The translations under genes were made by a program, and so were the position numbers. A stretch of DNA of 64,000 bases from WHSW01 sp963769945. GTDB taxonomy: Bacteria; Actinomycetota; Thermoleophilia; Solirubrobacterales; 70-9. Below are positions 1 through 11,323 of this stretch, in pieces. How positions within the stretch are numbered: position 1 is the first letter of the stretch; each line of letters opens with the position of its first letter. The stretch covers positions 1 to 64,000 of the forward strand of contig CAVYOA010000008.1 of the NCBI GenBank assembly GCA_963769945.1. Direction: 5' to 3'. The notes under the pieces were generated by a model, which was not told the origin of the DNA, made no database searches, and saw nothing but the letters and a program-made list of their open reading frames with translations.

Positions 1-2507
<2,507 letters not shown>

Positions 2508-2652
2508 CCTGATTTCCGCCTTGCTCTCGGGTTCGGTACCTAAGTTCTAGCCGTACCGCGGGACGCGACCGCGCCGGCCGTTCCAATCACTACTTCGGCT
2601 GCTGAGTGCCGCGGGATTAGAACCTCCGGTTAGTCGACGACAGCGAGGGGCC

Positions 2653-2658
2653 AGTATA
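2653..2658 (-). promoter_or_regulatory. possible -10 box for clpC
   Basis: Reading on the minus strand, TATACT occurs about 145 bases before the clpC start, within the 234-base gap between clpC and the small secreted-protein gene. No good -35 hexamer sits 16-18 bases further upstream (GCAGAG). The rest of this gap shows no other recognisable feature. Weak call based on one hexamer. Confidence 0.22.
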
Positions 2659-2741
2659 GCCGGGGGGCCTGGCCGCTCTGCGTGGCTCAGGCACGCAGCT
2701 GCCTCGCACCCGCAAGTTGCGACGAACCTGCCCGCGACGCG

Positions 2742-3080
2742 TCAGCGCGCAGCGGCGCGAACCTCGGTTGCCTCGATCTGGCGCTGTCCGAACGAGCCCT
2801 CGAGCACGGGACCCGCCCCGGCGACCAGGTCGCCGCGGCCTGGCAGCGGATGCGGGCGAAGGTCTTTGGCGACGTCGATCACCGAGATCCCGGGCACGGT
2901 GATCCCGCCCGGGTCGGCAATCACGAAATGCGCATCGCCATCTCCGTCGGGATCGACCCGTTCGACGGCGATGACCGTGCCGCTTGCCGCCTCGCAATTT
3001 GCCTGGCCGGCGTCGCAGGCTGGCGGACTGACGTTGAAGGCGAAAGCCGCGGCGACGCTCGCGACGAGAACGGGCAGCAA
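2742..3080 (-). CDS. small secreted protein of unknown function
   Basis: A 112-residue protein starting at TTG one base beyond the lysS stop, so it is probably translated as part of the lysS transcript. Residues 1-20 form a short hydrophobic signal segment (LPVLVASVAAAFAF) ending before a Cys-containing stretch (CDAGQANC). The mature part is beta-rich in appearance (GTVIAVERVDPDGDGDAHF..., PGITVPGISVIDV) and could be an OB-like fold. I do not recognise the family. Coding bias and tight coupling to lysS support a real gene; the function and the exact start are uncertain. Confidence 0.6.
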   Translation of the reverse strand: MLPVLVASVAAAFAFNVSPPACDAGQANCEAASGTVIAVERVDPDGDGDAHFVIADPGGITVPGISVIDVAKDLRPHPLPGRGDLVAGAGPVLEGSFGQRQIEATEVRAAAR

Positions 3081-3081
3081 G

Positions 3082-4567
3082 TCACCGCATCGCCGGAAAC
3101 AGGACGACCTCGCGCAAGCTCTTCGCTCCGGTCATCAACATCACCAAGCGGTCGATGCCGAGGCCGACACCGCCCGTGGGTGGCATCCCGTACTCGAGCG
3201 CCTGGATGTAGGCCTCGTCCATCGGCTGCGCTTCGGTATCGCCGCGGCGAAGCTCCTCGACCTGCTGCTCGAAGCGCCGGCGCTGGTCGTCCGGATCGTT
3301 GAGCTCGGTGAAGGCGTTGGCGATCTCAAAGCCGCCGGCGTATGCCTCCCAGCGCTCGACCAGTCCCTGCTCGCTGCGGTGGCGCTTGGCAAACGGCGAC
3401 ATCTCCACCGGGTAGTCATAGATGAACGTTGGCTGGATCAGGTCGGGCTCGACCTGCTTGGAGAGCAGATCATCGACCAGCTTGCCCCAGCCATCCTTCG
3501 GATCGGGCTCGAGCCCGATCGCGCTCGCCAGCGCCTCGCGGGTCGGATGCTCGAGGATGTCGATGCCCGTCTTCTGTGAGATCGCGTCGCGCAGGGTCAC
3601 TCGGTGCCATGGCGCCGCGAGCTCGATCTCGGCGCCGTCGCGCTCGACCGTCGTCGTGCCAAGGACGCTTTCGGCGACGTGTGAGACGAGCCGCTCGAGG
3701 CGCGTTGCCGCATCGTCGTAGTCGGCATAGGCCTCGTACCACTCGAGCATCGTGAACTCGGGGTTGTGCTTGAAGGAGATGCCCTCGTTGCGAAAGTCCT
3801 TGCCGATCTCGTAGACGCGGTCAATGCCGCCGACGATGCAGCGCTTGAGATAAAGCTCGGTCGCGATCCGCAGGTAAAGGTCGCGGTCGAGCGAATTGTG
3901 GTGCGTGATGAAGGGGCGGGCCAGGGCGCCGCCGTAGATCGGCTGCAGCACGGGCGTCTCGACCTCGACGAAGCCCTCCGAGTCCAGCCACTGCGCGAGT
4001 CGCGGCGATCGCCGCACCACGCTGCTTGAACAGCGCCACGGATTCGGGGTTGGCCATCAGGTCAAGCTCGCGGTGGCGAAAGCGCAGCTCGGGGTCCTTG
4101 AGCCCGTGGAACTTGTCGGGCGGCGGGCGCAGGCTCTTGGCCAGCAGGGTCCAGCCGCTGAGCTTCAGCGAGAGCTCCCCGCGGCGGGTCTTGAAGGCGG
4201 TGCCGTCGACGCCGATGATGTCGCCGAGGTCGAGGCCGACCAGGCGGTCGAAATCCTCCTCGGCCAGGAGGTCGCGGCGAGCGTGCAGCTGAATTCGGCC
4301 ACTGCCGTCGACGAGATCGATGAAAGCTGCTTTGCCTTGGCCGCGGCGAGCAGCGATGCGGCCGGCAACGCGGTAGGCCACCTCGGTCTCCTCGCCGTCA
4401 CCAAGCTCATCGTGCGCCGCGCGGGCAGCGGCGATCTCGGTGCGCCCCTCGAAGCTAGGCGGGAACGGGTCGATCCCGGCCTCGCGCAGACGCTCGAGCT
4501 TCGCTCGCCGCTCGGCGACGACGTGAGAGTCCGAGCGCTCCTCGGCGCCTTCGTCGGGCTCTGCCAT
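3082..4567 (-). CDS. lysS: lysyl-tRNA synthetase, class II (one frameshift)
   Basis: Charges tRNA-Lys in the cytosol. The N-terminal third has an OB-fold anticodon-binding domain (VAGRIAARRGQGKAAFIDL). The catalytic domain has motif 2 (FRNEGISFKHNPEFT) and motif 3 (GVGLGIDRLVMLM), typical of class II LysRS. The protein reads in one frame from ATG 4567 to about 4000 (KQRGAAIAATRA) and then continues one frame over (QWLDSEGFVEVETPVLQP) to the stop at 3082. One base is missing or extra near 3990-4010. Joined, the length (about 494 aa) is normal for the family. It lies between greA upstream and the small secreted gene and clpC downstream, in the same order as many Firmicutes and Actinobacteria. 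Confidence 0.95.
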
Positions 4568-4615
4568 GGCGGCGAGCCTAGCCCCTGCGTCAGAGCGAGC
4601 GGTCAGATGGTTGAT

Positions 4616-5095
4616 CTAGGCCGGCTCGATCTTGGTGATCTTGAACTTCTTCTTCGGGCCGCGGGGGACGTCGACCGCGACGACTTCGCCGCGCTTGTGG
4701 CCCGTCAGCGCCCGACCGATCGGCGACTCGTTGGAGAGCTTCGCTTCGGCCGGATCGGCCTCGGTCGGCCCGACGATGTGGAACTTGCGCGACTCGCCCG
4801 ACTTCTGGTCTTTGACGTGGACTCGGACGCCGACGCCGACGACCTCGGTGTCGATCTTCTTCTCGTCGACCAGCTTCGCCCGCCGCAGGCGCTCCTCGAG
4901 CTGAGCGAGCCGTTGCTCGACCAGCGCCTGCTCGTTCTTGGCGTCGTCGTACTCGGAGTTCTCGGAGATGTCGCCGAACTCTCGGGCGTCCTTGATCCGC
5001 TCAGCGACCTCGCGCCGCTTAACGGTCTGCAGGTGCTCGATCTCGGTCTTGAGCTTCTCCAGACCTTCCTTAGTGATCAGCGCTTCACGAGCCAC
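4616..5095 (-). CDS. greA: transcription elongation factor GreA
   Basis: Rescues backtracked RNA polymerase by stimulating transcript cleavage. 159 aa. The N-terminal coiled coil carries the acidic tip (DAREFGDISENSEYDDAKNEQ), and the C-terminal FKBP-like domain ends in SNESPIGRALTGHKRGEVV, both diagnostic of GreA. The GTG start at 5095 is preceded by AAAGGGATGAAG, a good Shine-Dalgarno sequence. The frame stays open further upstream, but that part has no GreA homology. 48 bases separate it from lysS downstream, so co-transcription is likely. Confidence 0.95.
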   Translation of the reverse strand: MAREALITKEGLEKLKTEIEHLQTVKRREVAERIKDAREFGDISENSEYDDAKNEQALVEQRLAQLEERLRRAKLVDEKKIDTEVVGVGVRVHVKDQKSGESRKFHIVGPTEADPAEAKLSNESPIGRALTGHKRGEVVAVDVPRGPKKKFKITKIEPA

Positions 5096-5192
5096 GTCTT
5101 CATCCCTTTCGCGCCGCACCGCGGCTCTCCTGGCGTAGAAACGCCCGAAACGCGGCGCACTGATGCGCACGGCGGACTCGGGCAGCGCGCGA

Positions 5193-6221
5193 TTATAGCG
5201 ATGCGTATGCGCGGCTCTCGCTCGCCTGGACGACGGCTTGCGAGAGCAGCTCGCGCACCTGATCGAGCGAGTCGGTGCGCTGGAAGCGATCGGCTTCGGG
5301 ACCCGCCAGTCCGAGCCTTTCGACATACCAGGGATAGAACTTGCGCAGGTTGCGCGTCGCCCGCTTCGCGCCCCAGTGCTGCTCGGCACGTTCGAGCACC
5401 CACAGCAACTCGGCCTCGATCTGCGCCGGGCTGGGAGCCGCGGTCTCGTCGCCGGTGAGCTCGGCGAAGATCCATGGGTTGCCGAGCGAGCCACGGGCGA
5501 TCATCACCGCGTCGGCGCCCGACTGCGTGTAGGCGGCGCGCGCCGTTTCCGCCGAGCGAGCACCACCAGAGACGATCACCGGAACGCGGATGGCGTCGCG
5601 GTCGAGCAGCTCGATCAGCTCGCCGACCATGGCGTAGTCGGGAGCGCCCTTGTGGTGCTGCTTGGCCGAGCGCGGGTGAAACGTGACCGCGACAACGCCG
5701 GCCTCGGCGACCAGGCGCCGCGCCAGCTCCAAGCCAGAGCGATCGCCCGGCTCGATCCCCGAGCGCAGCTTGACCGTGACCGGCAGGCCGGAGCCCTCGG
5801 CCGCTGCCCTTGCGACGGCGACGGCGAGTTCAGGGTCGCGTAGAAGGGCTGCCCCCGCGCCGGTCTTGAGCACCTTCGGCACCGGACATCCCATATTGAG
5901 GTCGATCAGATCCGGACCCGCCTCCGCGACGCTCGCTGCCGCCGTGCGCATCACCTGCGGATCGGAGCCGAAGAGCTGGATCGCCACCGGCCCCTCGTCG
6001 GGATGGATGCGCAGCATCTCCTCGGTCGTGCGCTGATTGCGATGGGCAAGGGCGTGGCTCGAGACCATCTCCGAGACGGCGAGCCCGGCGCCGTAGCGCT
6101 GGGCCTGCATGCGCACGAACCAGTTGCCGATGCCGGCCAGGGGGGCGAGCAGGACACGATTTCGCAGCGTCAGATGCGCAATCGTGAACGGCGATGTGAG
6201 TGGGGGCTGCGTCTCGTTCAT
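5193..6221 (-). CDS. dusB: tRNA-dihydrouridine synthase (DusB-type)
   Basis: FMN enzyme that reduces uridine to dihydrouridine in the tRNA D-loop. 342 aa TIM barrel. FMN-site start LLAPLAGIGNWFVR. The catalytic-cysteine motif is DLNMGCPVPKVLKTGAG. Further conserved blocks are VTVKLRSGIE, VTFHPRSAKQ (tRNA/FMN contact histidine region) and MIARGSLGNPWIF, then a C-terminal helical tRNA-binding domain. Its ATG overlaps the coaX stop (ATGA), showing translational coupling. A 97-base gap separates it from greA. Confidence 0.94.
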   Translation of the reverse strand: MNETQPPLTSPFTIAHLTLRNRVLLAPLAGIGNWFVRMQAQRYGAGLAVSEMVSSHALAHRNQRTTEEMLRIHPDEGPVAIQLFGSDPQVMRTAAASVAEAGPDLIDLNMGCPVPKVLKTGAGAALLRDPELAVAVARAAAEGSGLPVTVKLRSGIEPGDRSGLELARRLVAEAGVVAVTFHPRSAKQHHKGAPDYAMVGELIELLDRDAIRVPVIVSGGARSAETARAAYTQSGADAVMIARGSLGNPWIFAELTGDETAAPSPAQIEAELLWVLERAEQHWGAKRATRNLRKFYPWYVERLGLAGPEADRFQRTDSLDQVRELLSQAVVQASESRAYASL

Positions 6222-6982
6222 CGATTGCGTTCCCAGATCAGCCTCAGCCCCGTCAGCGTCAGCAGGTCGTCGATCTCGTCGATCGTTTCGCAGAAGGGGA
6301 CAATCGCGCTGGCGAGGCCGCCCGTGGCGATGAACGTCGGCTCGCCGCCGAGCTCCTGCGCGATCCGTCGCGCGAGCCCGTCAACCAGGCCGGCGAAGCC
6401 AAAGATGACGCCGGACTGAATCGCGGAGCGCGTCGAGCGGCCAACCGCGGTCTCCGGCTCGACGAGGTCGAGGCGGGGAATTCGAGCCCCGCGCTCGGTC
6501 AGCGCCGTCAGTGAGATCTCGACACCCGGCGCGATCGCGCCGCCGAGGTACTCGCCGTCGGCCGAGATCGCGTCGAAGTTGATTCCCGTGCCGAAGTCGA
6601 CAACGACGCAGCAGCCGCCGATGCGCGCGTAGGCGGCGACAGCGTTGACGAGCCGATCGGCGCCGACCTCGTGGGGGTTGTCGATCAGGATCGCCATCCC
6701 GGTCTTGGTTCCCGGCCCGACCATCAGGCATGGCGCCTCGAAGTAGCGACGGGCCATCGCCTCGTACTCCGATCCCAGCGGCGGGACCACGGAAGAGACG
6801 ACGAGGGCGTCGATCTCGGACATCTCGATCGAGCTCAGCGAGAGGAGTCCCGCGACTCGCTCGGCGATTTCGTCGCCGGTGGCGCCGGAAACGGTGCGAA
6901 AGCGCCAATGCTCGGCTAGCTCGTCGCCGTTGAACGCGCCGAGGTGGGTCTGGGTGTTGCCGATGTCGACTGCGAGCAGCAC
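6218..6982 (-). CDS. coaX: type III pantothenate kinase
   Basis: First step of coenzyme A synthesis (pantothenate to 4'-phosphopantothenate), ASKHA fold. The N-terminal phosphate loop is LLAVDIGNTQTHLGAF, the central block VVDFGTGINFDAI, then GGAIAPGVEISLTALTERGARIP, all classic CoaX. I choose GTG 6982 (254 aa), giving the family's usual start VLLAVDIGNT. A longer open frame upstream runs into the divergent GST-like gene. Only 31 bases separate the two starts, so the promoters must overlap. The stop overlaps dusB by four bases. Confidence 0.92.
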   Translation of the reverse strand: MLLAVDIGNTQTHLGAFNGDELAEHWRFRTVSGATGDEIAERVAGLLSLSSIEMSEIDALVVSSVVPPLGSEYEAMARRYFEAPCLMVGPGTKTGMAILIDNPHEVGADRLVNAVAAYARIGGCCVVVDFGTGINFDAISADGEYLGGAIAPGVEISLTALTERGARIPRLDLVEPETAVGRSTRSAIQSGVIFGFAGLVDGLARRIAQELGGEPTFIATGGLASAIVPFCETIDEIDDLLTLTGLRLIWERNR

Positions 6983-7013
6983 GGGGTGATTATGAGGAAA
7001 TAGGCTGTCGGCG

Positions 7014-7775
7014 ATGCCGCGCGCAACCCTGTTCGTGATTCCGGGCTCGCATCCGGCGATGGCCGTGCGCGCCATGCTCGAGCACAAGGCGATCGCCTAC
7101 AAGCGGATCGATCTGATCCCGGTGATCAGCCGCGGCGTGCTCAAGGCGATGCGCTATCCCGGGGCCACGATCCCCTCGCTGAAGATCGACGGGCGCAAGC
7201 TAACCGGCTCCCGGGCGATCTCACGGGCGCTGGACGAGATTGAGCCCGAGCCGCCCTTGTATCCAGCTGATCCCGCCGCCCGGCGCGCGGTCGAGGACGC
7301 CGAGCTCTGGGGCGACGATGTCCTCGCTGATGCAATCAGGCGCATCTTCTGGAACGCGGTCAAGCGCGACAAGGAGCCGCTTCGCAGCTACACCGAAGGG
7401 GCTCACCTTGGCGTGCCCGTCGGCCTGGCGATGGCGACGGCAGCGCCGATCATCTATGCCGAGCAGAAGATCAACGACGTCACCGACGACGCGGTGCGAG
7501 CCGATCTTGCGGCGCTGCCGGGCCAGCTCGACCAGATCGATGAGTGGATCGCGGCTGGAGTGCTTGGTGGGGAGCAGCCCACCGCGGCCGACTTTCAAAT
7601 CGCAACCGGGGTGAGACTGGCGATGACGATGGACGATTTGCGCCCGGCGATCGAGGGGCGCCCGGCGGGTGATTTGGCGATGCGGTTGGTACCGGCGTTT
7701 CCTGGGCGGACGCCGACGATTCTCCCGCCGATTTGGCTGGCGCCTTTGCGGCAGCCGGCGACGCCGGCCGGTTAG
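7014..7775 (+). CDS. glutathione S-transferase-like protein
   Basis: 253 aa. The N-terminal thioredoxin-like part (ATLFVIPGSHPAMAVRAMLEHKAI, then GATIPSLKIDGRKLTGSRAI with the cis-Pro region) matches the GST N-domain. The rest is an all-helical GST C-domain with a GGEQPTAADFQI block near residue 190. The substrate is unknown; Actinobacteria mostly use mycothiol or other thiols, so glutathione itself is doubtful. It stands on the opposite strand inside the housekeeping block, divergent from coaX and convergent with folK. Confidence 0.75.
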   Translation: MPRATLFVIPGSHPAMAVRAMLEHKAIAYKRIDLIPVISRGVLKAMRYPGATIPSLKIDGRKLTGSRAISRALDEIEPEPPLYPADPAARRAVEDAELWGDDVLADAIRRIFWNAVKRDKEPLRSYTEGAHLGVPVGLAMATAAPIIYAEQKINDVTDDAVRADLAALPGQLDQIDEWIAAGVLGGEQPTAADFQIATGVRLAMTMDDLRPAIEGRPAGDLAMRLVPAFPGRTPTILPPIWLAPLRQPATPAG

Positions 7776-7856
7776 TTGCTGAGGGCCGACGAACGGCATC
7801 AGCGAGGGGATCTAGTTCGAGCGTTGGCCCAGATCCCGGCCGCCAAAGCATCCCCT

Positions 7857-7891
7857 GGAGATCCGTTGACGACAGTCGTGAACCAATCTCC
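7857..7891. repeat. 35-bp palindromic element, copy 1
   Basis: Begins GGAGATC and ends ATCTCC with a tip ACGACAGTCGT. 14 of 17 possible pairs form. It lies between the convergent GST-like gene (ends 7775) and folK (ends 7902). Outside the core, CATC at 7849-7852 can pair with GATG at 7895-7898 across a small internal loop. It is one of four copies of identical length in the window. Confidence 0.8.
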
Positions 7892-7901
7892 TCAGATGTG
7901 C

Positions 7902-8396
7902 TCAGATCGATCCGCGCCGGGTAACCCGCTCTGCCGTACCCAGCGCCGTAAGCGCCCCGCTCAACTGGGTGCCATCGGGCAATCGCAGCTGCGGTTCGAG
8001 CTCCAAAAGCGGCTCGAGTACGAACCGCCGCGATGTCACCTCTCGATGCGGCAGTGTCAATCGCTCGGTCTCGAGCTCGAGGTCGCCAAGCAGCAGCAAA
8101 TCGACGTCCAACGGCCGGGGCCCGTGGCGCGGACCTTCGAGCACCCTCCCCCGCTCCAGCTCAACTGCCTTGCAGACGTCAAGCAGCTCCTCGGGATCGA
8201 GCGCGGTCGAGATCCGCACCACGGCGTTGAGGAAGTCGGGCTGGTCCAGGACCTCGCCGACCGGCTCGGTCTCGTAGGCCGAGGAGACCGCCTCTACCTC
8301 GACACCCCGTTCGCCGAGCAGCTCGACGGCGGCTCGCAGATGGCCCTCGCGGTCGCCGACGTTCGAGCCCAGGCCAAGAAAACCGGTGCGGGTCAG
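7902..8396 (-). CDS. folK: 2-amino-4-hydroxy-6-hydroxymethyldihydropteridine pyrophosphokinase (HPPK)
   Basis: Folate pathway: transfers pyrophosphate from ATP to 6-hydroxymethyl-dihydropterin. The sequence begins TGFLGLGSNVGDREGHL, then SSAYETEPVG and the signature GPRHGPRPLDVDLLLLG, followed by LPHREVTSRRFVLEPL; the usual LPHP reads LPHR. The only workable start is CTG at 8396, overlapping the folB TGA: no ATG, GTG or TTG lies in frame between the folB stop and the first conserved residues. This gives 164 aa, normal for HPPK. Either a rare CTG start driven by coupling to folB, or an uncorrected base error. Confidence 0.9.
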   Translation of the reverse strand: MTRTGFLGLGSNVGDREGHLRAAVELLGERGVEVEAVSSAYETEPVGEVLDQPDFLNAVVRISTALDPEELLDVCKAVELERGRVLEGPRHGPRPLDVDLLLLGDLELETERLTLPHREVTSRRFVLEPLLELEPQLRLPDGTQLSGALTALGTAERVTRRGSI

Positions 8397-8818
8397 CTCG
8401 GTTCCTCGTCGTCGCCTTCTGCGTCTTCGGACTCACGCGCCCGCACGACCTCTACCGCGACCTCCTCGATCGCCAACGGAATCGGCGGCTCGGGCTTGGC
8501 GGCACGAACACGTACCTGGTCTGAGCCGAAGCGGTCCATCAGCCGCTCGGCGACAACGCTGCTCAGCCGCTCGAGCGTGCGGTAGTTGCGCTCGGTTACC
8601 GCGAGGGCGACGATGTCGGCGACCTCGGCGTAGTCGATCGTGTCCTCGATGCGATCGGTGAGCACGGCGTCGCAATCGGGCACGTCGAAGCTGACATCGA
8701 TCACCAGGCGCTGGCCAATCTCCTGCTCTGCGTCGCTGACTCCGTGGTGGGTATAGATCGAGAGCCCCTGCAGCTCGACCTCGACGCTCGTGTCGTGGTT
8801 GTCGCCATGCGCCTCCAC
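8393..8818 (-). CDS. folB: dihydroneopterin aldolase
   Basis: Folate pathway: 7,8-dihydroneopterin to 6-hydroxymethyl-dihydropterin and glycolaldehyde. 141 aa. Core blocks are VELQGLSIYTHHGVSDAEQ, LVIDVSFDVP, DTIDYAEVADIV, ERLSSVVAERLMDRF and VRAAKPEPPIP, including the lysine that acts in catalysis. The C-terminus carries an acidic tail (ESEDAEGDDEEPS) not usual for the family. It sits 63 bases downstream of folP and overlaps folK. Confidence 0.93.
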   Translation of the reverse strand: MEAHGDNHDTSVEVELQGLSIYTHHGVSDAEQEIGQRLVIDVSFDVPDCDAVLTDRIEDTIDYAEVADIVALAVTERNYRTLERLSSVVAERLMDRFGSDQVRVRAAKPEPPIPLAIEEVAVEVVRARESEDAEGDDEEPS

Positions 8819-8881
8819 AGGCCCAACGTATCGCGCGACGCCGATCAGCAGCCGAGTGGGCTAACGAACAACCATGGGACG

Positions 8882-9730
8882 TCAGCTGCCGTTCGACGTG
8901 GGGGCGGGAGTTCGCCAGTCGCGGCGGTCGAGGATGACTTGGGCGACGTCGAGGGCTTCGCGGGCGGCGAGGACGTCGTGGACGCGGAAGATCTCGGCGC
9001 CGGCGGCGAGCGCGAGGACGCTGGAGGCGACGCTGCCGCCAACTCGCCGATCGGCCTCGCGACCGGTGATCGCGCCGAGGAAGCGCTTGCGCGAGGTGCC
9101 GACGACGATCGGCCGGCCGAGCTCTCGCAGCTCTCGCAAGCGGCGCAGCAGCTCGAGGTTGTGCTCGAGCGTCTTGCCGAAGCCGATCCCGGGATCGACC
9201 CAGATCCGATCCTCGGCGACTCCAGCCGCCATCGCCACCTCAACTCGCTCGGTGAGAAAACGCCGAACCTCGTCGACGACATCGTCGTAGACCGGGTTGT
9301 CCTGCATCGTCCGCGGTTGTCCCTGCATATGCATGAGCACGACCTCACAGCCGCGCTCGCCGCACAGCGCCGCCATCGCGGGGTCGGCGCGAAAGGCGGT
9401 GACATCGTTGACGATCGCCGCGCCCACCTCGAGCGCCGCGGCAGCGACCGCAGCCTTCGAGGTGTCGATCGACAGCGCCGCGCTCGTCCCGTCGCTCAGC
9501 CCCCGAATCACCGGCATCACCCGCTCGAGCTCGGCCTCGGCGTCAACGGGCGCCGCGCCAGGTCGAGTCGACTCACCGCCGATGTCGAGGATGTCGGCGC
9601 CATCAGCGGCCAGTGAGAGCCCGTGAGCGACGGCGGCTTCCGGATCAAGGAAGAGGCCACCGTCTGAGAACGAGTCAGGGGTGACGTTGACGATCCCCAT
9701 CACTCGTGGGGACGTATCGGCGGTACCCAT
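8882..9730 (-). CDS. folP: dihydropteroate synthase
   Basis: Joins p-aminobenzoate to hydroxymethyl-dihydropterin pyrophosphate; the sulfonamide target. TIM-barrel motifs are VMGIVNVTPDSFSDGG, DIGGESTRPGA, SIDTSKAAVA, IVNDVTAFR, VLMHMQGQPRTMQ, WVDPGIGFGKT and VGTSRKRFLG, ending RVHDVLAAREAL. I start at ATG 9730 (282 aa); another ATG 14 codons further upstream is possible but adds non-conserved residues. First gene of a folP-folB-folK run. Confidence 0.94.
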   Translation of the reverse strand: MGTADTSPRVMGIVNVTPDSFSDGGLFLDPEAAVAHGLSLAADGADILDIGGESTRPGAAPVDAEAELERVMPVIRGLSDGTSAALSIDTSKAAVAAAALEVGAAIVNDVTAFRADPAMAALCGERGCEVVLMHMQGQPRTMQDNPVYDDVVDEVRRFLTERVEVAMAAGVAEDRIWVDPGIGFGKTLEHNLELLRRLRELRELGRPIVVGTSRKRFLGAITGREADRRVGGSVASSVLALAAGAEIFRVHDVLAAREALDVAQVILDRRDWRTPAPTSNGS

Positions 9731-9885
9731 GCCTCCAGTATCGCCCTGCTCGGCGACGGCGAACGAGGACAAGCCGAACCCCGCCCCTCGTCAACGCATT
9801 ACTTGCGTGGGGTCTCCGCCGGGGTTAAGGTCTCGCCAAGCGGAGCAAGAGGCGCCAATGCGCGAGCAGAAGTCGAGGAGTTGAT

Positions 9886-10802
9886 ATGAGCAAGTGCCGC
9901 GGACTGATCCTGGGTGTGGTGATGCTCGTCGCGTTGATCGGCGCGGCTCCAGCGCTTTCGGCGACGGCGACCGACAAGAAGCAGAACAAGCAGCTGAAGG
10001 CGCTGAAGAAGAGCGCCGCGAGTCTTCAGTCGGGGCTCGACGGTGCGAACGCCGCGCTCGCGGGACTCCAATCCGGGCTCGCCGGGGCGAACGGCGAGCT
10101 CGTCAAGCTCGGGGGTACGCTGGCCTCGGGCCTGCAGCAAGCGGCAGCCTCGCTCGCCACGCTAGACAGTGAGTTCGACGGCTACGTCAGCTCTCCGGAG
10201 TACGGCGTCGTCCAGCTCTACTTCGATCCTGAGGGCGACGGCTTCGAGGCAAATGATGCGCTTCCGGGTCAGCTGCTGACGAGCGCCGATATCCCCGATG
10301 ACGGCAACCAGTCGACGGTGACCGGCAAGCTGTTCTTCGCTGTCCCCAACGGGACGAGCGCGAAGGAAATCGCGCTCAAGGCCGCGATCCGCTCAGGCGA
10401 GATCGACGGCACCGGGCCCCGCGGACCCGGCCGGGGAAGCCGGCCTGATGGCGATGACGGTCGAGGTCATCGGCGCACCAGGCACCACCTCTGTCGGCGG
10501 CGGCAACCCGGGAGCACCCAGCACGCTGCCGCTGACTTCCAAGACCAACGCCGGGTTGGGTGGCGCCCCGGTTTACGAGATCCCGACGAAGGCTCCGCGC
10601 AGCGATGCCACGCCGAACCCGTTTGCACTTCCCTGACAGTCTGGCAATCGAGCTGACGAATCCCGCGACGCTCCAGACCCTGACCGCTCCGCCGAACCGC
10701 TTCAACGTCACCAACACCTCGGGCGGCCCTGCATCAGCGATCGTCAACGTCACCGTCCGCTTCCACGACCTCTCGACGAGCACGACCGACCTCGAGGAGT
10801 AG
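9886..10802 (+). CDS. secreted coiled-coil protein of unknown function (two frameshifts)
   Basis: The ATG at 9886 is preceded by GAGGAG. Residues 1-26 are a clear signal peptide (LILGVVMLVALIGAAPALSA). Next comes a 75-residue Lys/Ala/Leu-rich coiled coil with a repeating LQSGLDGANAALAG / LQSGLAGANGELVK pattern, then a beta-rich domain. The frame changes at a G/C-run near 10416-10420 and again near 10630, after which the protein runs to the TAG at 10802 (IVNVTVRFHDLSTSTTDLEE); joined length is about 305 aa. Exported, possibly cell-wall associated. I do not recognise the family. It interrupts the minus-strand housekeeping block. Confidence 0.65.
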
Positions 10803-10844
10803 TGCACCGAGCGCCGGCGCCCTAACGTGATCACGCGATGTCAC

Positions 10845-10869
10845 GGGGTGGGTCACCCGACCCATCCCC
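10845..10869. terminator. bidirectional terminator-like hairpin
   Basis: GGGGTGGGTC pairs with GACCCATCCCC (one bulged base) around an ACCC loop, exactly between two convergent genes ending at 10802 and 10884. There is no long T-run, as is common for high-GC Actinobacteria. A perfect 10-bp palindrome CGTGATCACG lies just upstream at 10826-10835. Confidence 0.5.
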
Positions 10870-10883
10870 TCTCGTTCACCCTC

Positions 10884-11240
10884 CTACAGCGGCGTGCACT
10901 TACGGCGCGAGAGGAAGTAGCGCAGATCGCCGGTGTCGTGATTCAGCGTGATCACGATCTGCTGGCGGCATTGATAGGCCACGCCGTTCTTCGTGCTGTT
11001 GACGAAGATCTTGCTGGTCGCCTTGTGGAACGTGATCAGCTTGACGTTGTTCGCTGCGAACCCAGTGCAGCCACTGGTCGATTGACATTCCCGCTTGGCC
11101 GCCAGCTTGGCAACGTTCTGCGCGGTGTTGCGGTCGAGGTTGTTCGCGGCGGCCGTGGTCGCGAGCAAGGCGCCGAGAAGACCGACGATCATCGTCAGCA
11201 GCGCGGTCCGACCAAAGATCCCTGTACTCCGGAACTTCAT
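10884..11240 (-). CDS. small secreted cysteine-containing protein
   Basis: 118 aa from ATG 11240, with an excellent ribosome site (AAGGGAGGCAGAG). The signal peptide is GRTALLTMIVGLLGALLATTAAA. The mature part has four cysteines (REC, GCTG, QCRQQ, KCTPL), probably two disulfides. Motifs such as NNVKLITFHKATSKIFVN and QQIVITLNHDTGDLRYFL suggest a compact beta fold. I do not recognise the family. It follows ftsH after 84 bases on the same strand and may share its transcript. Confidence 0.65.
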   Translation of the reverse strand: MKFRSTGIFGRTALLTMIVGLLGALLATTAAANNLDRNTAQNVAKLAAKRECQSTSGCTGFAANNVKLITFHKATSKIFVNSTKNGVAYQCRQQIVITLNHDTGDLRYFLSRRKCTPL

Positions 11241-11323
11241 CTCTGCCTCCCTTTCGATTCGACTTGACAGCGGCAACCTATCGCGCTTCGGCGAGATAGC
11301 AAGCGCCGCGTGAAAGTCGATCG

